This document shows, piece by piece, positions 18,588 through 24,279 of a stretch of DNA of 24,279 bases; positions within the stretch are counted from its first letter, which is position 1, and each line of letters starts with the position of its first letter. Both the position numbers and the translations under genes were made by a program. The DNA lies in IMG/VR virus record IMGVR_UViG_3300018028_000004, positions 1 to 24,279 of that record. One strand, written 5' to 3'. Source of the stretch: a virus. The notes below the pieces were generated by a model that saw nothing but the letters and a program-made list of their open reading frames with translations, was not told the origin of the DNA and did not search any database.

Positions 18588-20020
18588 CACTTCACCCCAA
18601 AAATCTTATTCAGAGCTTCATCTAATTTGGTTTTGGGCATCGTAGTTGATGGGCCTTGAGGACCAGCCGCGTATTTATCCAAAATACCACCAACACTTTG
18701 TAATTGACCACGAAACATACCTAATCCGGGCGATCCAATTATGGATTTCATATACTGTATCATTTGAATTGAACCACCTCCGCGCGCGCCACCGTGAATT
18801 CTACCCATACCAGATGACAAGAATCCAAGGTCAGTAAGGAATTTACCAACAGCTACATCGTTACTAAATTGTGACATTAATTGTGAATCGTTCTGTATTG
18901 CATTACCAAGCTGTTCGAATGATTTTTGAACTTCACCCGAAGGAGCCGTGTTAAAATCAACTGTGCCAAGATGTTTTGCTGAAAGATCCCTCAATCGACT
19001 CATTAAAGGTCCAAACAATCCTCTTTTTTCTAAATCAAGAGCTTGTTTGTCAAGATTAGCAACTAATGGAATTAATGTTTTAGCACCTTCCATTTGGGTT
19101 TGAGTTTGATTTGTTAGTTTTGGTGGTGCTACCGCTCTCTCTTGTATTAATTCTTTTCGACCACTCTGTCTAATTTCTTCAACTTCCTTTTGGCCAGCAG
19201 TGTGCGCGCCGATTTGTTGCATCGCTTGTGTACCGCGAATTCCTTGTAATTGTTGTCGTTGAGCACCTTGAACATCTAATTTTTGTATGTCACCCTGGAA
19301 TTTCAAATCAATAATTTGCTTATCTGTCATGATATTCGATGGAATTGGATTACCCTGACCATCCAAAACCGGAGCAGTTTGATTGGTAATTGGATTGCGC
19401 GCCATCAAATTTCCACCAGGTTGTTTAATCAATTCTAAATGTGGATTCTTATGCGCCCAATCAATCGCGTCCGCGCGCTGTTGCTTAATTGCCAAATCCT
19501 GTTGTTTCTCTCCGGCTAATCTTGTTTCTTTCGCTGTCCCCGCTTCTCTCAGCGCCACGTTCTGCGCGAGTTGTCTCCTATTAATATTCTCTTGTCGCTC
19601 TAAATTTGCTGCTTGATACGCCGGTTTAAATTGAGTTTCCCAATCTCCCATTTGCCTATAATACGGCGCATATGCGATTCGATCTATCACATTTTGATTA
19701 ATTCCTAATCCGGCTATTGTTGCACCAATTTTCCTTAATTTACTAGGCTCCTGTCGTTGTGGCATTTCTGTTAACATTTGATTCATTCGATTGATATTTG
19801 TTTCCTCTGGTTGATATAGTTGTTGAAAGCGCGCGGTCCAATCTTCATCTGGTACTTGTTGAGGCACAGTAGGCTGAACTTGAAACGGTGGTAATTGTGG
19901 CACGTATTGTGGTTCTTGTATACTATTATCCATCTGCATATTTGGCACATCATAGGGAGATGGACCAGGAATTTGATATGGCGAAAACAAGTTACGTAGA
20001 CGAAGATTACCAAATGGCAT
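18587..20020 (-). CDS. 477-aa putative internal/ejection protein
   Basis: 477 residues. Residues 1-75 are Pro/Gln-rich and disordered (YQIPGPSPYDVPNM, then PQLPPFQVQPTVPQQVPDED). The middle is a long Gln/Arg/Glu/Ala helix (about 130-320), likely coiled coil. The C-terminal third is globular and Gly/Leu-rich (GKFLTDLGFLSSGMGRIHGG, then ARGGGS). Large Gln/Ala-rich helical proteins encoded beside Gly-rich ones are typical of internal virion (ejection) proteins in short-tailed phages. No enzymatic domain is visible. Three bases separate it from the previous gene. Confidence 0.6.
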   Translation of the reverse strand: MPFGNLRLRNLFSPYQIPGPSPYDVPNMQMDNSIQEPQYVPQLPPFQVQPTVPQQVPDEDWTARFQQLYQPEETNINRMNQMLTEMPQRQEPSKLRKIGATIAGLGINQNVIDRIAYAPYYRQMGDWETQFKPAYQAANLERQENINRRQLAQNVALREAGTAKETRLAGEKQQDLAIKQQRADAIDWAHKNPHLELIKQPGGNLMARNPITNQTAPVLDGQGNPIPSNIMTDKQIIDLKFQGDIQKLDVQGAQRQQLQGIRGTQAMQQIGAHTAGQKEVEEIRQSGRKELIQERAVAPPKLTNQTQTQMEGAKTLIPLVANLDKQALDLEKRGLFGPLMSRLRDLSAKHLGTVDFNTAPSGEVQKSFEQLGNAIQNDSQLMSQFSNDVAVGKFLTDLGFLSSGMGRIHGGARGGGSIQMIQYMKSIIGSPGLGMFRGQLQSVGGILDKYAAGPQGPSTTMPKTKLDEALNKIFGVK

Positions 20021-20023
20021 AAA

Positions 20024-20791
20024 TTATCCTACCGGCATAACGAGATTCTTGTAAATCTCTGATCCTGTTTTAATATTACCCAACACGTTTTGCGCCGTTG
20101 ATGGTACACCCGCACGCCCAATTTGCGCATTCATCATACCCAAACCAAGCTGATTTTGTAGCTGTTGTCCTTGTAACCAATTCTGATTCGCGTTATTCAA
20201 TTGATTACCAAATGTACTAATCATGCCTGGTGTTGTTCCATACAAATTCGATGCACCGCCTAATGCACCTAATCGCATTTGATTCGCTTGTTGTTGACCT
20301 TGTAATGCGAGCGCAGCATCTTGTGCTGAAAGTCCACCCATCCCCTGCGTACCAGCTAATCGTCCTTGTTGAACCATTTGCGCGATGCCAGCATTCGCAT
20401 TAATGTTCGCGTCGCTAATTCCTGATGCCAAATCTCGTGACATTTTAGCTTGAGCCGCCGTATAATTCGGCGAATAGCCCCCTTGAAGCGCGCGTTGTCG
20501 ATCAATATTCGATTGCGCGTTCTGGTAAACCGCGCGAGTCGGTGATATACCGCGCGCTCTGATTTCTTGTAATCCTTGTGGTGTAAAACCGCCAGTTTTC
20601 ATGAAATCACGATATCCACCGAACGCTTCATTCATCTCTGATGGACGTGAATATCCTCCTGCTCCACCAGAAGCGGCCATGCCCTGATATCCAGCCATTA
20701 ATTTCCTATAATCATCCATTTGCTGTGGAACAGCTGATAGATAATTATTATACATATTCTGAGAGGTTGGTACCATCATCTGATTCATCAT
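20024..20791 (-). CDS. 255-aa Gln/Asn/Gly/Met-rich virion-type protein
   Basis: 255 residues of low-complexity Gln, Asn, Ala, Gly and Met (MMNQMMVPTSQNMYNNYLSA; QGMAASGGAGGYS; LQGQQQANQMRLGALGGASN). Probably an internal virion protein together with the two downstream genes. Its ATG lacks a nearby ribosome site: the good AAGGAGG (about 20818-20824, minus strand) lies some 25 bases upstream, so a non-ATG start closer to it (for example CTG) or another leader structure is possible. The 115 bases before it contain only short open frames. Confidence 0.6.
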   Translation of the reverse strand: MMNQMMVPTSQNMYNNYLSAVPQQMDDYRKLMAGYQGMAASGGAGGYSRPSEMNEAFGGYRDFMKTGGFTPQGLQEIRARGISPTRAVYQNAQSNIDRQRALQGGYSPNYTAAQAKMSRDLASGISDANINANAGIAQMVQQGRLAGTQGMGGLSAQDAALALQGQQQANQMRLGALGGASNLYGTTPGMISTFGNQLNNANQNWLQGQQLQNQLGLGMMNAQIGRAGVPSTAQNVLGNIKTGSEIYKNLVMPVG

Positions 20792-20906
20792 ATTACTTTG
20801 CAGATTTTGGGCGCCACCTCCTTGTGTATCGATTGTCGTTTGGACCCTTTTTGCATCTCCCTTGGCCGTAAAAATACCCTCTCTTTACATCTATTCAAAA
20901 TCTGGT

Positions 20907-21281
20907 TTAAAGAGGAAGCACCAGTGATTGCCCCTTCGTCGAAACGAATCCTTTTCCTTGCAACTGCCGATACCAATTCTCATCGGTAACGTATGCATGG
21001 AGAGAGTCAAATCCTACAGCCCTAGTCATATATTCTGATATGTCCAATGCTTTGTGCAACGCGCGCACCCGTTCATTTGCATTGAAATCCTTATCAGTAA
21101 TTACCACTGATTCTGCAATCGCCTTAACGCCTCCAGCGACGATGATATGTGAATCGTTTTCGACAACAAACATACCTAAAAATTTGCTAAAGTCTGGAAA
21201 TTCAAATTCAGTTTTGAAGTGACGTTCGTGAATCTCATGAATTGCTTCCAAATCAGTCGTCAGCATAGGTCTAATCTTCAT
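20907..21281 (-). CDS. GNAT-family N-acetyltransferase
   Basis: 124 residues. The start MKIRPMLTTDLEAIHEIHER is the usual GNAT beginning (strand, then helix). Next come the strand pair FVVENDSHIIVAGGVKAIAE, then VRALHKALDISEYMTRAVGFDSLHAYV (the helix and strand near acetyl-CoA) and NWYRQLQGKGFVSTKGQSLV, the typical YxxxGF ending. A TTG three codons upstream is less likely than the ATG, which shares an ATGA overlap with the preceding gene stop. The substrate is unknown; lying among virion genes it may modify a host or phage protein, or be packaged. Confidence 0.8.
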   Translation of the reverse strand: MKIRPMLTTDLEAIHEIHERHFKTEFEFPDFSKFLGMFVVENDSHIIVAGGVKAIAESVVITDKDFNANERVRALHKALDISEYMTRAVGFDSLHAYVTDENWYRQLQGKGFVSTKGQSLVLPL

Positions 21282-21778
21282 GGCACCCAATTGTAATAAA
21301 CTCCATCTAAAACAAATATGTGCAACATGCCGTAATCTGTGTTGATAACTGGATCTGTAATCTCTTCAACAATTCCAGTCAGTGTAATATTATTCGATGA
21401 AGCGTTACCCGTCACATCTTTAATTAGATTGAATCCGTTTGGTAAATCACCAATATCAATTATGACGGGCGCAATTGATGTGTCGATTGGTATCGGATTG
21501 ATCACCTCAAGCGCGTACAATTCAAGGAGTTCACGAATAATGATAATTTGTTCTGTAATTGCTGTTAGAGCCGATGATACTGAATTCAGTGATGATGATA
21601 CAGTTCCGGTTAGGGTGCTAAAATTCGCAGTGGTGAATTCCTGAAATCGTTTGACACCATCAATCAGTCCATTGACCGTCTGAAAGAGCGCTGGATTCGA
21701 TGTCTGTGTCTTTGAATTAACATTTGTTGTGCGTAATCGACCGTAATCAGGACCAATTAATTTGGGAGTAGATGGCAT
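21278..21778 (-). CDS. 166-aa coiled-coil structural-type protein
   Basis: 166 residues. Residues 35-90 have Ser/Thr-rich heptads (FSTLTGTVSSSLNSVSSALT, then AITEQIIII) suggesting a trimeric coiled coil. The C-terminal half is beta-rich (IAPVIIDIGDLP, ITLTGIVEEI, MLHIFVLDGVYYNWVP). The pattern of Gly/Ser/Thr coiled coil followed by beta domain is common in phage tail-fibre or head-fibre proteins. No specific family. Last four bases overlap the GNAT gene. Confidence 0.55.
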   Translation of the reverse strand: MPSTPKLIGPDYGRLRTTNVNSKTQTSNPALFQTVNGLIDGVKRFQEFTTANFSTLTGTVSSSLNSVSSALTAITEQIIIIRELLELYALEVINPIPIDTSIAPVIIDIGDLPNGFNLIKDVTGNASSNNITLTGIVEEITDPVINTDYGMLHIFVLDGVYYNWVP

Positions 21779-21781
21779 AGG

Positions 21782-21988
21782 TCACATGCGAGAAATCTGA
21801 ATAATCTGATTTAATCGAAATTTCCAATTACGAATCATTTCTTCTTTTGGTATTTCACTGAATATTAATTGATCATGAACTTCTATTAATAATTGATCGA
21901 GAAGTAAACGATTACGATTCAATGTTTCAACAGCATCTCGCCAATTTGATCTACGATCCATTCCACTGCGTTTCTCTTCAATGTCCAT
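21782..21988 (-). CDS. 68-aa helical charged protein
   Basis: 68 residues from the ATG at 21988 (MDIEEKRSGMDRRSNWRDAV..., ending RLNQIIQISRM). A longer start at 22009 overlaps the upstream gene by 32 bases and lacks a ribosome site, whereas AGGCG precedes the chosen ATG. Mostly charged helix, probably coiled coil, rich in Arg and Glu. Function unknown; part of the virion-type cluster. Confidence 0.55.
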   Translation of the reverse strand: MDIEEKRSGMDRRSNWRDAVETLNRNRLLLDQLLIEVHDQLIFSEIPKEEMIRNWKFRLNQIIQISRM

Positions 21989-22160
21989 CCGACTTCGCCT
22001 CATTAACAATACGATCCGCTAATTCAGTTGGAATAACTTTATATGGTTTACCGTCAAAAAGAATAATAGATGGCGCGCCATTCAATTCTTTTACCAATTC
22101 AGCCAGCATTTCATTCATCTGGTCATCAGCCAGGATACGATGAATAGAGTTCTTTCGCAT
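21978..22160 (-). CDS. 60-aa hypothetical protein
   Basis: 60 residues (MRKNSIHRILADDQMNEMLA..., ending IVNEAKSDGH). The first ATG overlaps the upstream gene by 35 bases; an internal ATG at 22118 (MNEMLAEL) would avoid it. The fragment APSIILFDGKPYKVIPTELADRIV gives a strand and a helix. Function unknown. The reading frame ends in an 11-base overlap with the next gene's start. Confidence 0.5.
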   Translation of the reverse strand: MRKNSIHRILADDQMNEMLAELVKELNGAPSIILFDGKPYKVIPTELADRIVNEAKSDGH

Positions 22161-22404
22161 AAATTATGATTCGATTAATCACGAATCGCTCATCCTTTTG
22201 AGTTACCGAAATTTTCAATTTCGCTCTTTGAGAAATAAAATTGGCAAGGCGAGTTGGTTCTCTATCTGTTCTTAACAATAGAGGAATAGGTTTCAATTCT
22301 TGAGTTTTCATATCGTCTAATGATATAAACTCAAGTTTGAGGTTTCCAACACCCGTTGCACGGAGGCGAATCGCATTGAAATGAAGAATATTCTCGCCTG
22401 GCAT
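22126..22404 (-). CDS. 92-aa beta-rich virion-type protein
   Basis: 92 residues (MPGENILHFNAIRLRATGVG..., ending KELYSSYPG) with many beta strands: LKLEFISLDD, KPIPLLL, KLKISVTQKD, RFVINRIIIYAK. It follows the 556-aa protein directly (ATG at 22404, stop of the upstream gene at 22405), so translation is coupled. It may be a small virion decoration or appendage component. No family is recognised. Confidence 0.55.
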   Translation of the reverse strand: MPGENILHFNAIRLRATGVGNLKLEFISLDDMKTQELKPIPLLLRTDREPTRLANFISQRAKLKISVTQKDERFVINRIIIYAKELYSSYPG

Positions 22405-24075
22405 TTATTCACCTAGGAATCGAGTGACCGCGAATGGATCAGGAATCTTCAAATCAATCGTGTCTTCACTGGGAAGTTGACGATGATATGTATCACTCGT
22501 TTTACCGAGTTTAATGTAGTAAAGACCACTCAATTTATTAGAAAGACGAGTATTGATTACAGTCAATATTGTATCTTCACCAGCAACCACTTCTAATTCA
22601 GTGTTATTTGATGGATCATACGCTGTCCCCCAATTTTCGATCTCATCTTCTACAACTGAGTATAAACCTGGTAACAAATCCTCAATAGTTTGTGATTCAC
22701 CATGTGCCAATGAAAATTCATCAGAAGCATCTGTTATAAAACCAAATGGTGTAATATTATCTGATGGAACCGTAATTTTATTGACAATTAATCGACCAAC
22801 TGTCGAAATTGCAGGAATTTCTTCACGAAGAATAAAGAATGTACATGAATAACTATGACCAAATCGAATAGGTGTTGGCGAATAATCTCCTTGATATACA
22901 CCAGCTTCATATAACGGAACTGATGGTGTTGTGGATATTGTGGACCCATCACTTATTTTGACATTTCGAAATTCTGAAGAGAATGAAGATACACGTAACC
23001 AAATCCAAAATGAATTTGGATCATCAATTGCATAAGCAAGTTTCCCAACGATTGAGTAAAAACCAGCAAAATCATATGTATTGAGTACAGTTCCAGAAGA
23101 ATTATATCGTACAACTCGTATTAGAAATGGGTCACTTAAAGTCAAATAACCAACAAGAATTGTGCCGTCATTCAAAACTAATAAATTATCAAAAATAACA
23201 TAAATACCACTAGCAACTAAATCAGATAAGGGAAGATTATTAATTAAGTCCCAACGTTTTATAGCATTTGTAGGTAAAGTGCTGGAACGAACATAATATA
23301 AAATAGTTTCATCAGGAGATGGAGCCAATGCAACTAAACCATTTGCACCCAAATCCCACGTTGTTGGCCCAAATGTACCATCATCATTAACCGTAGTAAC
23401 TGAAGCGCGCCCACCCAAAGTAGTATCAATAACATAACCAACATAAAATTTATTTGATTTATTACTTTTAATTGGATTAGCCCGAACTTCTGTTGTTGGA
23501 ATTGAAAGTGATGCTAAAAGACCTGCTTGAGATGAATATAATTTTAGTTTATTTTCATATGTATCATCAACTAACCATTTTCCATTTGGTAATACATCAG
23601 CTGTATCACCATTCGCCATTGGTGCCCTAAATTGTATAGGTTCACCTGTAATCGATGATAATATAGCAAGAGGAAAACCAATTATATCATCATGAATCCA
23701 AATAGATCCTGCTGGTGCAATTTCATTTGGGCCATTTATAACTGATAATGTAAATGTTCCTGTTACAAGTGCTCCACTAGACGAGCCACCTACATTGATG
23801 TAATATGTTATACCTTCAAAAACTGGTAATTCATAAGGAACATTTTTTTCATAAAATAAAGTATCTGGAAAAGGTGTAACAGCATCAGGCGTATAAATAC
23901 GTGTATACAAACGAGTCGGAGTAGCATCGGCGAAAATACCAATTATTGTAATACCTGGTTGACCTATATACTTAAACCATACACCATCTCTATCATCTGT
24001 TGTTTGAGTAATTGTATATGGCAAAAGTAGTGATATATCAATTGCCGTTTCGGGAGTTGAGTTTGGTAAAGGCAT
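22405..24075 (-). CDS. 556-aa beta-propeller-like structural protein
   Basis: 556 residues. Residues 1-115 (N-S-T-P-E-T-A, WFKYIG, GTFTLSVI) resemble a PPC-like jelly-roll domain. Residues about 120-425 contain repeated strand units of the propeller type (GKWLVDDTYENKLKLYSS, NKFYVGYVID, ILYYVRSS, NDGTILVGYLT). Residues about 425-510 (RLIVNKITVPSDN ... TIEDLLPGLYSVVEDE ... TILTVINTR) match a prealbumin/SpaA-like domain. All are beta-rich, carbohydrate- or surface-binding types, so it is a candidate host-adhesion or virion surface protein. It has only one GCGCGC site in 1.67 kb and is fairly AT-rich. Confidence 0.65.
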   Translation of the reverse strand: MPLPNSTPETAIDISLLLPYTITQTTDDRDGVWFKYIGQPGITIIGIFADATPTRLYTRIYTPDAVTPFPDTLFYEKNVPYELPVFEGITYYINVGGSSSGALVTGTFTLSVINGPNEIAPAGSIWIHDDIIGFPLAILSSITGEPIQFRAPMANGDTADVLPNGKWLVDDTYENKLKLYSSQAGLLASLSIPTTEVRANPIKSNKSNKFYVGYVIDTTLGGRASVTTVNDDGTFGPTTWDLGANGLVALAPSPDETILYYVRSSTLPTNAIKRWDLINNLPLSDLVASGIYVIFDNLLVLNDGTILVGYLTLSDPFLIRVVRYNSSGTVLNTYDFAGFYSIVGKLAYAIDDPNSFWIWLRVSSFSSEFRNVKISDGSTISTTPSVPLYEAGVYQGDYSPTPIRFGHSYSCTFFILREEIPAISTVGRLIVNKITVPSDNITPFGFITDASDEFSLAHGESQTIEDLLPGLYSVVEDEIENWGTAYDPSNNTELEVVAGEDTILTVINTRLSNKLSGLYYIKLGKTSDTYHRQLPSEDTIDLKIPDPFAVTRFLGE

Positions 24076-24076
24076 T

Positions 24077-24247
24077 TTACTTATGAATCGTGATGGTTAC
24101 ATTATTCCAATCAATATCAGGATATTCACTTTGAATTTTAAATACGATTGTTTTAGATAAAATTCCTAAGTTATTTCCAATGAATTCTTGATCAACAACA
24201 TTAACAAGTTCTACTTCATCATGTTTCAACACAAATGAATAAGTCAT
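24077..24247 (-). CDS. 56-aa small hypothetical protein
   Basis: 56 residues (MTYSFVLKHDEVELVNVVDQ..., ending DWNNVTITIHK). Its ATG follows GGAGG by five bases, a strong ribosome site. It is beta-rich (VELVNVV, TIVFKIQSE, NVTITIHK). Its stop is one base before the 556-aa gene start. Possibly a small partner of that protein; no family recognised. The cluster may continue upstream beyond the window. Confidence 0.6.
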   Translation of the reverse strand: MTYSFVLKHDEVELVNVVDQEFIGNNLGILSKTIVFKIQSEYPDIDWNNVTITIHK

Positions 24248-24279
24248 TCTACCTCCACCCCAGATGTTTCAGCCTGCGC

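Noticed and set aside
20788-20976. 62-aa minus-strand ORF between the GNAT and 255-aa genes
   Set aside because: It overlaps the GNAT gene out of frame by 70 bases and has no ribosome site; probably fortuitous.
22075-22110. Minus-strand CTGATGA with a CCAG/CTGG stem
   Set aside because: The GAAA core does not follow the stem correctly and the segment is coding.
1-24279. CRISPR array, insertion sequence or integrase
   Set aside because: No regularly spaced direct repeats, no transposase and no recombinase motifs were seen.

Overview
The window is a stretch of a double-stranded DNA tailed bacteriophage genome (Caudoviricetes). The evidence is densely packed, overlapping small genes in the standard code, a phage replication and recombination set, homing elements, and a block of virion-like proteins on the opposite strand. 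No rRNA, tRNA, integrase, terminase, capsid or portal gene is visible. The host cannot be named: clear AAGGAGG-type ribosome sites point only to a bacterium. Base composition is roughly 40% G+C by eye, and the hexamer GCGCGC is strikingly over-represented.

Positions 1-1966 hold small genes and two long non-coding stretches. The centrepiece is a complete type I hammerhead ribozyme (786-874). It lies at the expected 5' end of a transcript from an extended -10 promoter (748-776). It is followed by a 44-codon ORF, a possible pseudoknot next to the ribosome site, and a 133-aa gene. A GC-rich hairpin terminator (1644-1680), a second promoter (1822-1850) and a 28-bp inverted repeat (663-690 / 1887-1914) complete this control region.

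Positions 1967-11332 (+ strand) carry zinc-binding small proteins and then the replication/recombination block. This includes an SNF2-type helicase interrupted in its Walker A motif by a class 3 intein, a Cas4/RecB-like PD-(D/E)XK nuclease, a run of very small genes chained by ATGA or TAATG overlaps, a Sak4-like RecA-fold ATPase and a probable single-strand-binding protein. Two HNH genes with C-terminal zinc ribbons are inserted between members of this set.

Positions 11333-12073 are mostly structured non-coding DNA around a very acidic 47-aa gene. Positions 12074-17815 continue the replication genes: a cold-shock-domain protein, a family-4 uracil-DNA glycosylase fused to the exonuclease and N-terminal half of a family A DNA polymerase, a 38-aa zinc-ribbon gene, the polymerase C-terminal half (motifs A, B, C), a DUF3987-like helicase/ATPase, a DHH phosphoesterase, a zinc ribbon, a second cold-shock protein and a small helical protein.

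Positions 17817-24247 run on the minus strand, converging with the plus-strand block with one base between stop codons. They encode probable virion proteins: three low-complexity proteins of the internal/ejection type, a GNAT acetyltransferase, a coiled-coil protein, several small proteins and a 556-aa beta-rich protein with a propeller-like core and a prealbumin-like domain. All functions come from reading motifs; no database search was run.
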